Shown here: one piece after another, positions 45,526 through 57,033 of the stretch | Layout: every line of letters begins with the position of its first letter | Position numbering within the stretch: position 1 is the stretch's first letter | Origin: Porpolomopsis calyptriformis | Lineage: Eukaryota; Basidiomycota; Agaricomycetes; Agaricales; Hygrophoraceae | Length of the DNA: 64,000 nt | Reading direction: 5' to 3' | Assembly: GCA_951640195.1 (NCBI GenBank) | Contig: OX621172.1 | Coordinates: 124,001 to 188,000, forward strand | The notes under the pieces: generated by a model | What the model was told of the DNA's origin: nothing | Database searches by the model: none | The model's input: only the letters and a program-made list of their open reading frames with translations | Position numbers and translations under genes: made by a program

Positions 45526-47437
45526 ACGCACAATAGTCATTCACTTACCTCCTTCAATGCTTCAGGAAAGTGCCTATATATTCCGTCGAGTTTGAAGAAT
45601 AATGTTCAACATAGCAACAGCATCGGTGTAGTTGTTGATAGTGATTTGATACTCAGAATGAATGTTACTTTGCCAAGTGCCGCCTCATAGAATCCAGCGT
45701 GTTCCAGATTCTCCTGTCTGAGCTGCGAATTCTTGCTTCAGCATTTTCATGACCGCCGTCAGATAGTTTTGATTGTCTGATGTCGCTTTGACTGTGGTTA
45801 GTCTGAGATGCAGTGGGTTTAGTATTGTGGAGTCGAATATGGTGTTGAGACGATTCATCATGGATTCTGTCCAGATTTCCATATTGCAACCCTCCATCGA
45901 TTTCGCCAGTCTCTCAGTCAAATCTTGTATCTGTGCTGTCAATTCATGGTTAGTTGCTTCCTCATCACTCAACTTCTCATGGTTCTTCAACAACTCATTG
46001 ACGTCTTTTGCATTCAGGAATGGGGTCAGAGAGGCAATCTGCTGCAACAATTTATATGCTTCTATAATATGTTCCGCAATGATCTGTGATGTTTCGTCAA
46101 TCGTTAATTATGCTCTGGGATATGCGAGTCTGCTCACTCCTCTGTGAATGTTCATGAATTGCATTGATAATTGTGCCATGTTGAATTCCAGTAGCATCCT
46201 AAAATGTCCCTTGAATGATACAAGTATCGAAAGCATGCGTGTGATCTGTGAGTTCCCAACGAGATGTGAAAGATGACTGTTCTGGGTCTTGAACTCCTTT
46301 CGAATAATCTCCAGCTCCTTCTCGAATTCGTCATTGTTTTCCAATGAGAGTCGAGCTAGGTGCTCTGCGAGTCCTTCTTCCTCTGTCTTTTGATAATTGT
46401 ACAGTGTCTGATTCTCTGATAAATGTTTCGCAACCTCCGCGTCATGCTCCCTAGCTAATTCTGATTGATGCGTTAGCGGATGAGATCACAGATATGACTG
46501 TGTCTGTTACTTACTCGCATTGTACACTCTCACACCCCACATGCCCATCTCATGCATCTTATCCTTCAATCCAGCAATCTGTTTGTCAAGCTCAACTTGT
46601 CCTTCCTCGTCCAACTGGGTCTGATCCTTCTTCTTGTTCTTGGGGTGGAGAAGCGCTTGGATCTGCATATTGCAGGTATCATAGAGTGACTGAATTGCAG
46701 TGAAGCAATGCTGTCTGGCTGCTATAATGAGTTTCTGCGTTCCATCCACATGCTTTGAATCGAACTCTGGCAGCTCTGCATTTGGGTCCATTGACAACTC
46801 GCACTTGAGATCCTCACAATCGATGATTAGTATGAGGAAGTTGCAAGGGTCGTGGTGTCAGATTCTGTGTGTTTCCATTGATGTCCTCAGCTTCTTGACC
46901 TCCGTTACCTTCAATGGCTGAGGGTTCCAAGTGCCAAAACAAAGTTCCTATTTGTCCGCAAACACATCCAACATTGCATAACCAAGGAGACACTTCTGGG
47001 CTGTGGTGTCCAGGTGCATTGCCTTTAAGGCTAGACCCTCCACATCTCCTACATCTATGTTAATATCCGATCCGGTATCCTAACATCACATAAGTCAATG
47101 GTTCCCACAAAACAATGTGTAGTATGAATTCACATACCAATGAGTCCAACGACAGGACTTCTTTCTGTGGACGAGGCGGACTACGCGGACGAGAGGTGGG
47201 CTGTTTTGTTTTCTTAGTTACGATGGACATGTTGATTCGTTAATAGCGCCTTAGAAAGTGGGCACAAGATGATGATGAACAGACTCGCACACTCCGCATT
47301 TATACATAAACACAAGTGAGAATAAGTGAGACTCATGTATTACATGTGTGCAGTAGTTGGTCTGGTCATGTGGAAAAGATTTACAAGAAATGTTGCCTAG
47401 TGCGATGTGAAGTGTAATTAGCAAACAGAGAGTAGCC

Positions 47438-48140
47438 ATGCACATTGGATGCGTCTGATGTGCACGGCTACTCTCCATGTGGACCATATCACTCTGCTCT
47501 GTATTGTAGATATGTTGCGCACATCGGACAAGTACGATGTGTGCAACCAATCTCTGTTTACTCCACATCACTCCACTCTGTATCATACCCATCCGTTGTG
47601 CACGACCTATCTCCATTTACTCTATATCATAGATATGTCGCGCACATCATACTCGTCCGATGTGCGCAACCAATCTCCGTTTACTCCACATCACTCCGCT
47701 CTGTATCATAGATATGTTGCGCACATTGTATGCATCCAATGTGCACAACCTATCTCCGTTTACTCCACATTACTCCACTCCGTATCATATATATGTTGTG
47801 CACATCATACTTATCCGATATGCACAACCAATCTCCGTTTACTCTACATCACTCCACTCTGTATCATAGATATGTTGCACACATCATACTCATCCGATGT
47901 GCGCAACCTATCTCTGTTTACTCTACATCACTCTGCTCCGTATCATAGATATGTCGCACACATTGTACTCATCCAATATGTGTGACCTATCTCCATTTAC
48001 TCCACATCACTCCACTCTGTTTCATAGATATGTTGTGCACATCATACCCATTCGATGTGTGCGACCAATCTCTGTTTACTCCACATCATTCCACTCTGTT
48101 GTATAGATATCTTGCATTCATCATACATTTCTGATGTATG
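47438..48140. repeat. Hairpin array d, about nine 79-bp units
   Basis: Units start near 47438, 47517, 47640, 47719, 47798, 47877, 47956, 48035 and 48114, each step 79 bp except where half a unit is deleted at about 47595-47640. Unit: GTATCATAGATATGTTG, hairpin with centre TACTCGTC, AACC.ATCTCCGTTTACTCC. The hairpin centre and CTCCGTTTAC are shared with array b in reverse complement. It starts 208 bp upstream of the ATG at 47230, in the promoter side of the large gene. Confidence 0.85.
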
Positions 48141-48510
48141 CTATCACTCTCCTCTTATATCTTGTCTTCATTTCTGCACTCCTCCACTCTCCACTTTCAT
48201 CCTCCATCAATCAGGCTTTGTCTTTCGAATCTTATTTTATCAGTTGTAGTAATTAAATTCTATATTTGGTAATATTCCCTAATTTGGGTTATGTGTACTG
48301 CCACCACCTTTGTCAGCTACTTTGTGGCTCACTTGCCTTTTTTATCTGTTTGTCCTCTGTTTGTCATCACTGCATACCTGTCTGAGTTTCAATTCATCAC
48401 ATTATAAGAGAGGGCTCACTCTCGTCTCTTTCTCTTAATTACTCTCATTTCTTTCACCCCACCCACCCACTCCTCTCACCTACCCACTCCCCTCTGTCAC
48501 ACCCAAAGCC

Positions 48511-49621
48511 ATGTCATCAAATGAGCTTGAGGCCCAAATGGCCAAGCTCAGGAAGAAACTTGAGGCCACCCAAAAACTCGAAGCCAAGGAATGCGAACAC
48601 AAACGTCAAGAAGAGGAAGAAGAATGCCGCTGACAGCAGGAACGCGAAGCTGAGGAGAAAAGATGTGCTGAGGAATGCAAGTGTGAACAGGCCCGCAAAC
48701 GCGCAGAAGCCCACAGGAGAGTGCAGGCCCATAAACACGAGGTGGCACAGCATGGCCAGAAGCCCAAGGGTGTGCACCAGTATGGCCGCGCATCTATTAC
48801 CACTTCCGACCCATCTACCGCCTCCTCCTCCAAAGGAAAGAAACAGTAGTGTGAAATGTAAGTCCCCCTCCCCCTCTCTCTCTTTTTACTGACTTTTTAC
48901 TTTCTTTTTATTCTATTCTAGGTCTATTGTATGCAAGCAGTGCACAAAGTTCGACCTTCCATGCATCACCCCCCTATCCACAGGCCGCAGCACCACCTGC
49001 CACACATGCATTAACGCGAAGGCCTGCTGCATCCCGAAGTTGGATGATGCAGCTGACAATGATGACGACATCGACGATGATGACAGTGATAATGACAATG
49101 AGGTCGATGACCACCCCTGCCCTGCTAAGAAGACGCAGGTTGGTGTCTCTGAGGTCTACGTGGCTGCCCCCGCGATCTGTCCATCAGGAGTTGAACAACT
49201 CCTGACGAAGATTCTTGTCGAGGTCTGGACCCTCGTCATAGAGGTCTGTGCGTCCCAGTTCCAGGCCGAGAGGAGGGGGGAGCAGCTCCTTGCTGCTCTC
49301 TCTGCTCTTGATGACACTCTGTCCCCCCACCAGACCTGCATCCCTCTGTGGGATGGCCCAGCTGAGCCCCTCAGCACCCAGTCTGCCCCCATCTCCCTTC
49401 CCTCCTCCTCCTCTGCCCCCATCCCTGCCCCAACTCCCCCTCCCCCTCCCCCTCACTCCACTACCACCATCACCACCTCCTCCATCACCCCTCCTCCCCC
49501 TCTCAACATCCCCCTCCCTCCCATTCTTCCTCCCACCCTCAACACTCAAGACTCCCTTCTCCTGTCCAAGGATACTCAGTCTGTTGGGGATCAGCTAGAG
49601 AAAGATGTTGAAGGGGTATAA
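48511..49621 (+). pseudogene. Zn2Cys6-type plus charged-helix protein, free-standing copy
   Basis: Exon 1 (48511-48857) starts MSSNELEAQMAKLRKKLE and is a long E/K/R/C-rich helix with TGA (after EEEECR) and a TAG near its end. Intron 48858-48921 (GTAAGT..TTCTAG, 64 bp). Exon 2 (48922-49621) carries CKQC-x6-C-x11-CHTC-x6-C, exactly the fungal Zn2Cys6 spacing (CX2CX6CX5-12CX2CX6-8C). An acidic D/N-rich stretch (DDDIDDDDSDNDNE), a helical block (VEQLLTKILVEVWTLVIEV) and a Ser/Pro-rich tail follow. The two exons sum to 349 codons with phase kept, so only two nonsense changes disable it. The long charged helix and the position beside repeat modules are unlike a typical host transcription factor; the antisense gene in gypsy 1 suggests a mobile-element origin. 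Confidence 0.7.
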
Positions 49622-49920
49622 TAATTTTACTTTAATCTTAGTTTCTTTTTTAATTTCATGTATATCTTGTATATGCTTTTTGTATTATAATAATCTTAGT
49701 GTCTTTTATAATTGATTCATGTCTAACTTTCCTTATCTGATGTTATAATTCCTCAGTAACAATATTCATTAAGTCAATTTAAGTCACTAGTAAAATACTT
49801 CTAACTAAGTTTATTAGCCTGATACAACTCAGAACCTACTTATAATAATACTGCTACCCATGTTATATATCTGAAATATGAACTACACAGGATTGTAATT
49901 ACTCTAAGTGAGAATCCTCA

Positions 49921-50190
49921 CGCACATCGGACATGTCCGATGTGTGCAAGTATTTGAGATTCTTGGTTATGATGTCTTACCTAAATCAGAGACTACTCAT
50001 GCACATCAGACGTGTCCGATGTGCACAAGTATTTGAGATTCTTGGTTATAATGTCTTACCCAAATCGGAGACTACTCATGCACATTGGATGTGTCCGATG
50101 TGTGTGAGGATTTGAGATTCTCAGTTATGATGTCTTACCCAAATTGGAGACTACTTGCACACATCGGACATGTCCAATGTGCACTACACT
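49921..50190. repeat. Hairpin array e, four units of 79 bp
   Basis: Hairpin cores at 49922, 50001, 50080 and 50159, steps 79 bp. The spacer (ATTTGAGATTCTTGGTTATGA) is unlike other arrays. On the minus strand each unit runs from GTAAGACAT to TGATTTAG or CGATTTGG, that is, between splice donor- and acceptor-like ends. Confidence 0.8.
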
Positions 50191-50275
50191 TCTCAATTTT
50201 CTCCTTGTTTTGCTTTTTTTTCTTGCATTCTCTCACTTATAATGGCTTCTTTTTGACTTCTAAATTCTTGACAGT

Positions 50276-50346
50276 TTTATATCCCCTTTAAGAAAGCTAG
50301 CAAAACCCTAGGCTAACCCCAACCTTGGGGGGATATTGCCTATAAT
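50276..50346 (+). repeat. R1 terminal module, copy next to gypsy 3
   Basis: TTATATCCCCTTTAAGAAAG, CAAAACCCTAGG and the terminal TTGGGGGGATATTGCC. It joins directly to the broken end of gypsy 3 pol at 50347. Confidence 0.7.
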
Positions 50347-53306
50347 TGTCATCATTCGTGATAGAGGGAATGGGGGAAGTGGTAATGATTGTTTTCAGGG
50401 CGTCAAAGGTGTCTTGGCATTCAGCAGTCCAGTCAAAAGGAGCATTTCCAGTTAACATGTTCAGGGGTCGAGCAATTCCGGCAAAATGATGGGTGAATCG
50501 ACGGTAAAAGTTGCAGAATCCAAGGAAAGCTTGGACATCTCACTTGCACTTGGGGGTTGGCCAGTCAGTGATCCCTTGAACCTTGATGGGGTCCATTTTG
50601 ATGTGGCCTTCAGACATGATGACACTGAGGTATTCCACTTGGCATTGATCGAAGTCGCACTTCTCTAGCTTGAGATAGAGTTTATATTCACGAAGTGTGG
50701 TCATAACTTCGTAAACATGTTGGTGGTGCATTTCGAGGTCCTTGTCGAAGATGAGGATGTCATCTATGTAGACCAAGATGTGTCCTTCAATGATTTGGAT
50801 GTGGAAGATATCGTTCATCATGTTTTGGAATGTTGTGGGCGAGTTGGTAAGACTGAAGAACATGACAAGGGGTTCAAATAGGCCACAATTGGTTTGGAAT
50901 GCAGCCTTGTGTTTATCTCCTTCCTTGATCCTGACATTATTGTATCCCCAGTGAACATCTAGCTTGGTGAAGTAGTAAGCATTCTGTAGGGTATTAATCA
51001 GTTCATTGATCAGAGGGAGAGGGTATCAATTTTTGACAGTTATGTCATTGAGTTTCCTATAGTCCTGGATAGGGCATAGTCCACCATCCTTCTTCTTGAT
51101 GAAGAAGAAAGGGGAGGCAATAGGGGAAATGGATTTTTGAATCCATCCAGTGTGGAGGTTCTCTTCCAAGAACTTGTCCAGTTGGGCACATTTGTCCACA
51201 GAAAGGGGGTAGACCTTGCAGTTGAGCTTTTCCTCAGTTCTGGGGAGGAGTTCGATCGCATGGTCCTAGGGACGACTTGGGGGGAGTTCGTCGAAGTCTT
51301 CCTTGGTGAAGATGTCTTGGAATTCATGGAGGTATTCGGGCACAATCTCTTTCCATGTATGATCCTTTTTCTAGGCTTCCCAAGCCTTGATTGCAAGATC
51401 CTGAGACTTTATTCCCATCAAGCGAATTTGGATGGCAGGATTGAAATCAACCATGAGTAGTTGATCGCCATCCTCAAGAGTTAATTCATTGATATTGATG
51501 GAGTCCAGAAGGGGAGAGGGATGACAGTCCGGGGGGCATTGATCGAGAATCAGGGAGTTTGCCTTCCAATCAATGGAGGGGTTGTGATTCCTCAACCAGT
51601 CGTGTCTGGGGAAAATCTGTGATTTACCAAGGTTCCTGATGCCGAAGTTAATCCGTTCAACATGAGAGCCAACCTTGAGCTTAAGTGTGACCATTTTGGA
51701 GATGGGTCCCTCAGAATTGGGTTGTCCATTGGCATTGTGTACCGGAATGGGTCAGGTGAGTTTGGTTGTGTGAAGGCCATTTTCACGAATGTACTTGATG
51801 TCAATACACGAGCCTTTGCAACCACTATCAACAAGAGCAGTTGCGAGGTGTTTGGCATAATCGTCCAGGGTAGTGATAACGGTTTTGAGGGTCAATTGGT
51901 TCCTTGAGCCTGATCCATGAATGAACACATGGGGTTCCTTGAGTTTATGGAGGGCTCAGATGGCATTCTCCATTGAGAGGGCATTGATTTAATCGATCAT
52001 GGTTTGAGTCATCTCTAGCAATCAGGCAGGGTGAGACCATTTCTGAAGAATTGGAATTGCGTAATTAGCCTGTTCCTTAATGGCATTAACAATGTCCAAG
52101 GGGGAGGAAAGAGAGTCGATGTCAATCAAATCGACAGAAGGGAGAGATGATGATTTGGGAATGGGAGAGTTTGGGAGTTTGGGGCACTCAGTGTTCACAT
52201 CTGGCATAGACAGGATTGGACAAATTTCATTGACAGGCTTGTTGGTATCAAGTAATGTACATGCTGTCATAGTACAAAGAATGGAAAGGGGAGAAGGAGT
52301 AACTAAGGGGGTGTCTGATACTGTCTGTTCACAATGCCAGAGTAGACATGATTCTGTTGAGTAGAGTGAGTGCATCTCTATTGACCATCTCCAAAATCCT
52401 GTTTGTCATTGTTGGGGGCAGGTTCGGCTGAGCTGTGTTCCTCTGCAGAAAGGAAGTTCATCAGCTCTGAAATCTCATCGACAGTTAGTTCATACTGAAG
52501 AGCGCAAACATTGACCTTCTTGAGTTCTTGCGGGCATTCCCGATGGAAGTGTCCAACTTGACCACAGTTGTAGCACCTGTTGGTCTGGTGTGTCTTGCTT
52601 AGGTCCATCGGCAGACCCTGACCTCTATGGATGGTGCCCAATGGCACTTGCTTGTCCTGGGGGAGTGGGGGATGGAAACCTGGAGCGGAGGGACAGAAAG
52701 CCAGATGAGAAGGAGGGGTGGATAGGTGTCAGCAACGTTCCTGATCATGGAAACATTCCAACAGTTGGCCCATGGCTATAACCTTCTCATGGTACTTCGG
52801 GTAAGTGGTAGGGAGTGGCAGTGACATATACATTGACGAATGATGTCCTGGCGGACATTCTTCTCAAGGATCCAGATGCATTCTTTATCCTGGCTGACAA
52901 GGCCAGCATGGTGGAACAAGAGTTCCAACTTGACGAAATAATCTACAATTCCCAAACATCCTTGTGAGAAATGCTTGACTTCCTCACGGGCACATTGCTC
53001 CGTGGTGTGGTCAGTGAAAACAGCATCCAGGATGTCCATGAAGTCCTTCCATGGGCCAAGGGGGATGAGGTTGCCAGTGACAGGGTCTGTCAGGCCAAAA
53101 TAATTGTCCACATATTGTTAGGCCCACTTAGTGGTGATGCCTTCCTTCATGTACGACAAGGTCACCAAGATCATTTTTTCAGGGTCCATGACTTCGCTGC
53201 CATGAAGGAAAATGATAACCTGGTGGAACCAATTCTTGTACAATTTTTTGTCGCCATTGAAGATGTCAGGCTGGGCGAGCTTGATTGTTTTGGAGACTGA
53301 AGCCAT
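50347..53306 (-). pseudogene. gypsy retrotransposon 3, gag-protease-RT, 3' half missing
   Basis: Gag starts at 53306 (MASVSKTIKL) with the usual FNGDKKLYKNWFHQ and SYMKEGITTKWA blocks, ending near 52790. The zinc knuckle CYNCGQVGHFHREC lies near 52560 (intact). Protease has ALVDSGCKGS near 51850, then GHDW-like RHDWLRNHNPSIDWK near 51600. RT contains [24 protein letters not shown] and VYIDDILIFDKD near 50750, and ends before RNase H at about 50347 where an R1 module abuts. Several stops interrupt it, for example TGA after TTKWA and TGA before YPLPL. Further open Ser/Pro-rich frames right of 53306 (to about 54290) may be the gag N-terminus or leader. Integrase and the 3' LTR are absent. Confidence 0.85.
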
Positions 53307-54470
53307 TGGTGGTGTTTGCAGGGGAGGAAGTGGGTTCAGGTTTGAAGGTGGTGGGGGAGATGAAGAAGGGGAAGGAGCCAGAGAAAAACAAGGGAAGGGA
53401 TCCAGTTCAGAGGGGGAGGGAGACCTTTTCAGAGGAGGAGAGTCTTTCAGTTTCCGGGGGGTTTCCGGAAGTGGTCATTGGGTGGAAGTTGAGGTGGTTG
53501 CCTTCTCAGGAGTGGATGACAAGCGGGAAAGAGGTTGAGGTGGTGTTCAGAGGAAACGAGGATGTCCGAATGCGAAGGGCGAGGGTGTTTCCGTGGGTCG
53601 CGGAGAAGGGGTAGGGAGAGTGGTTGGTTCAAGAATGGAGAAGACAGAAGGAGTCGAGGGGGCGAGAATCTGAGATGATAAGGGTGAGAATATCTCAGAG
53701 GTATCGATGGCATCCTGGAACTCTAATTCATTGTCTGCGAGCCTGTAACTTGGTCGATGGGATCCTGCACAGGGTGGCATGGTGGAAGATTGTCTCAGAT
53801 GTGGATCTCCCTGATGTGACCAGAGGATCCGCGACGGTAGAAAACATGGATGGAAGAGGCGAGAAAGTTTGCAACAAGTGCTGGGGAATGATAAACCCTG
53901 ATGCAAATGTGATTGAACATATGCAGTTTGATTTCAATGAAAGGGTCAAGACCATCATCTGAATCCAGAGGGGACAGAGCAGTATAATATGAGTCCAAAG
54001 AAAATGAGGAGCAGGATGAGGCAGGGGAAGGGTTTGCAGAAATGGGAGGGGTGAGGTCAAAAGCAAGGTGGGAGAACTTGAGCACAAGAGCTTTGAGCTG
54101 TTCTCGTTTGATATCTAACGCATTGATGGCTTGCTGTTCTGAGTAGCTAATGAGTGTACTGGACGAAGCCTGAGGGGATTGATGAGGTGGGGAGTAGGAT
54201 GGGGGCAGGGTTGAGGAAGAACGATCCAGAGTGGTGGTCACACTTAATACTGTGTGAGGATGTGCCAAGGCATCTCTTGTGGTTCTCAAGGCAAAAGAGG
54301 ATGGGTCAGACAGGGGAGCCTGTCGAGATTCCAGGGAGGCAACAGCAATGGCTTTGTCTGATAACTCAAGGCAAAGCAGTTAGTGTCAGATGAATCTTGA
54401 CCAGTGACTCTTGCAAAGATAAGCAAGGTGAGGGAGGAGTTTCGTCCTTCTGTTATATCAGCGGTGGTGC
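53307..54470 (-). other. Leader or gag N-terminal region of gypsy 3
   Basis: Several overlapping Ser/Pro/Thr-rich open frames (longest 53795-54289) lie between the LTR and the gag start. None has a recognised domain. Probably untranslated leader or a decayed gag extension. Confidence 0.4.
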
Positions 54471-54477
54471 CTCAGGT

Positions 54478-55517
54478 ATCAGGTGAAATATAAATACTTC
54501 ACTTCTAGAACTACTAGAATTGTACATTAATCAAGTAAGTCCTAGTTGTTCAGGGGAGATGTGAATTGATTGAGTAATGGACACTTCCTCCTTTGATGGG
54601 GCTTGAGTAATCCTTGGCTAGGGTGTACAGATGAACAGGCTATCCAAACTCAATGGATAGTGTTGACTGGGAGAACAAGAATAAAGTCAACAGCTGACTT
54701 AGAAGAATATGTATCACAGTGAGGTCTCTCCAATAAGGACTGAGACTTAGAGAATGTGATGAATAAGCAGGGGCTGAAGTAAGATAAGATAGTCCTCAGT
54801 GGCTATCTTCAACTTACAGAAATATGTCAAGGGGTGATTCCTAAGTTGGTTCTTAATGTAAGAGGGCTTAGGTGAAATCACACAGGGTATAAGCTTAAAA
54901 GACTAGACTAGATTGGATGTATTGACTACAGACAAGTAGTATCAATAAGAGGTAGCACTAGGTACTAAGCACTAGGGGTGAGTTCAAGGAAAAGGGGGAG
55001 GATAGTCTGAGGGAAGGGAGTGGGGTAAAAGTGGGGGGGGGAATGAACTTAAAGTGAACTGAACTCCTCACTGGTGAAAAGGGGGCCCTTTATATATGTT
55101 TGAGAACAATAGGCAATGAGAACAATAGGAAATAAGAACAATGGATAAAAGAACAATGAGGAGTTTGAATTGTGACTCACTATGAGTTAGACAATGAGGA
55201 GAACAATGGAGGAGATTAATATGAGTCATAGTGACTCAGAGAACAATGGAGTGATGACAGAACAATAGAGAAATGGGATATGAGTCATTCTGACTTAGAG
55301 AACAATGGGGAAGAATGCTATTGTCCATGATAAGATAGCATAGGTAAAGATAGTAGTGTATCTTATCTGAGATAAGATAATGTGTGAGGGACAGTGATAT
55401 CTTATCTAAGATAAGATAAGATAAGATAAGATAAAGGATATTTGAGCTGTGGATGCTACTTGCTGAATGTATGATCTTTGGTTAAGTTTGATACCAAATC
55501 AGTTTGGGATCATAACA
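54478..55517 (-). repeat. gypsy-3 5' LTR (about 1.04 kb)
   Basis: On the minus strand it begins TGTTATGATCCC and ends near TTTCACCTGATA, a sequence shared with the fragments at 31317-31487 and 60281-60650. It contains TTTATATA (55090-55097, TATATAAA on the minus strand) preceded in the transcribed direction by TGACTCA/TGAGTCA sites (55173, 55222, 55232, 55281) and GATAA clusters, giving a strong promoter-like arrangement. Many AACAATRG repeats lie between. The exact 3' boundary is uncertain. Confidence 0.75.
55409..55436. repeat. GATAA pentanucleotide run
   Basis: Five tandem AGATA/GATAA units inside the gypsy-3 LTR; a second run lies at 55781-55800. Both are potential GATA-factor sites or simple slippage. 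Confidence 0.8.
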
Positions 55518-55905
55518 CAGGTCGCTTAACTGGGGACAGCAAGGAGTTCAGCACATAAACTGAAGGTGACAACGTTAAAGGATGAAACTAGGGAAGATAC
55601 AAGCATTCTGTACTCTACTTATATCTACCCAGGTCTGGGCCTGTGATTGTGATAACCACAGCAATGATCCATGGAACAGCTGACTAATGCGCAGTATTGC
55701 GCAGCCTTGCACAGCTACTGCAGAGTTGCTGCGTAGCATGTCCTCATCAGCCAATGGCATTATCACCTCTGATCTAGGAGGAGATAAGATAAGATAAGAT
55801 CAAAGATAAGATTAGATAACAAGGAAAAGGAAAGTTGGTGAGATAACAAAATGAAGTGACTATAACAACTCTCCTCTCACCACCACCACCATTCCTCCAC
55901 CCTCG

Positions 55906-57033
55906 ATGCCATCCACTGCCACCATCAAGTCCAGGGAGTTGCAGGCCTGACTAGCTGCACTCCAAATCGAAATTGAAGATGCCAAGTGACAAGAAGAAGA
56001 GGAGCGGAAACGACAAGAAGAGGAAGAGCGTGAACGTGAATGAGAACGAGAATGAGAATGCAAGCACGTAGCCCAGGAGAAGAAGCACGAACAGGACCGC
56101 AAGCATACCGAGGCCAAGAAATGCACCAATGAACGCAAGAAGGCCCATGCCCGGCCCCTCCCCAAGCCCATCCGCATGCGCCACAACAGTGGCACCCCTG
56201 CCACTCACTCGGACACTGCCGCTGCCTCTTTCAGAGGTATGAAAAGGCAGCGAGACTTATAAGTCCCCCCACCCCCCTTTTCTTTTTACTAACTTTTTAT
56301 TTTCTTTCATTTTATTTTATTTTATAGACATGCTGGTTGTGAACGGTGCAGCAAGATTAGTGTCGAGTGTGTTACACCCCCCTCCACAAGCCACGGCACA
56401 GCTTGCTGCACATGTGCTAGCTCCAAGCTGCGCTGCAACCCTGTGTCGGACGGCCCCACCTATGACCACACCAATGACGATGATGATGGCAGCAATACTG
56501 ACCACAACCGCGACAACCAGGATGACAACGACAAAGGTGCCAACAACGATAATGACAATGACCTCCCCTGCCCCACTAAGAAGAAGTGCATTGGTGCTAC
56601 TCACCCTGAGGTCATTATGACTGCACCTGCCCCTGCCCCCTCCAGATCTTCATTGGCAGTCAATCTGCTGACGAAGATCCTCATCGAACTTCGGACCATT
56701 ATGATGGAGGTCTGCACAGCTGAGGATAGGGAGCAGGAGAGGGTGGAGCAGCTCTTAGCAGCTGTCTCCTCTCTCGCCAATTCCTTGTCCTCCCACCACA
56801 ACTGCCTCCCTGTGTGGACTCAGTCTCAGTCTGAGCCCCCCATCTCTAATTCTATTGATCCATCTTTCATCTCTGTCCCTTCCACTAGCTCTGCCCCTCC
56901 CCCTCTCCCCATTTCCTTTGCTCCCCCTCCCCTTTTTCCTCTTTCTAATTCCTCAATTCACAAGTCCCCCTCTATCACTCCCCCTCCCCCTCTTAATCTT
57001 TCTAAACATTCTCAGTCTCTTGAGGATGCTTAA
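55906..57033 (+). pseudogene. Zn2Cys6-type plus charged-helix protein, copy with lost splice donor
   Basis: Exon 1 (55906-56258) starts MPSTATIKSRELQA, then a charged helix with four TGA codons. The intron (56259-56327) ends TTTATAG, but its first base is A: ATAAGT where the paralogue at 48858 has GTAAGT. Exon 2 carries CERC-x6-C-x11-CCTC-x6-C, an acidic D/N stretch, the VNLLTKILIELRTIMMEV helix and EQLLAAVSS. A Ser/Pro-rich tail ends at 57033. The downstream 600 bp and R1 end match 31488-32240, so the gene and R1 module travel together. Not functional as it stands. Confidence 0.7.

Larger units (their letters stand above)
35687..47230 (-). pseudogene. Large multi-exon gene of unknown function, split by gypsy 2, with hairpin arrays in its introns
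   Basis: Start ATG 47230 (MSIVTKKTKQ). Exons are 47138-47230, 46515-47079, 45549-46460, about 45054-45215 (interrupted by gypsy 2 and resuming at 38372-38382), 37565-38320, 36955-37513, about 36173-36251, then exons with a KAPEKAPEK repeat. The end is an acidic tail (QDSDGDDDIVETT) with stop at 35687. Introns include 47080-47137 (58 bp), 46461-46514 (54), 37514-37564 (51) and 36252-36954 (703, array b). The array-c intron starts at 45548. The N-terminal part is paralogous to 23932-24950. The product would be helical and coiled-coil rich with a charged C-terminus, possibly nuclear (inference). In-frame stops (for example TAG after VFADK, TAA at 46108, TGA at 45685, TAG at 37709, TAA at 37160) mark it as a pseudogene. 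That the exons left and right of gypsy 2 form one gene is inferred from continuity; the exon frame at the insertion is unresolved. Confidence 0.6.

Noticed and set aside
47438..48106. Overlapping 60-180 codon frames such as RTSYSSDVRNQS repeats as a repeat protein
   Set aside because: They are translations of the 79-bp hairpin array (79 is not a multiple of three) and change frame from unit to unit.
48521..49598. Frames on both strands overlapping the Zn2Cys6 gene (Pro/Leu- or Gly/Arg-rich)
   Set aside because: Shadow frames of a biased-composition gene; only the frame with Cys cluster, intron phase and paralogues is supported.
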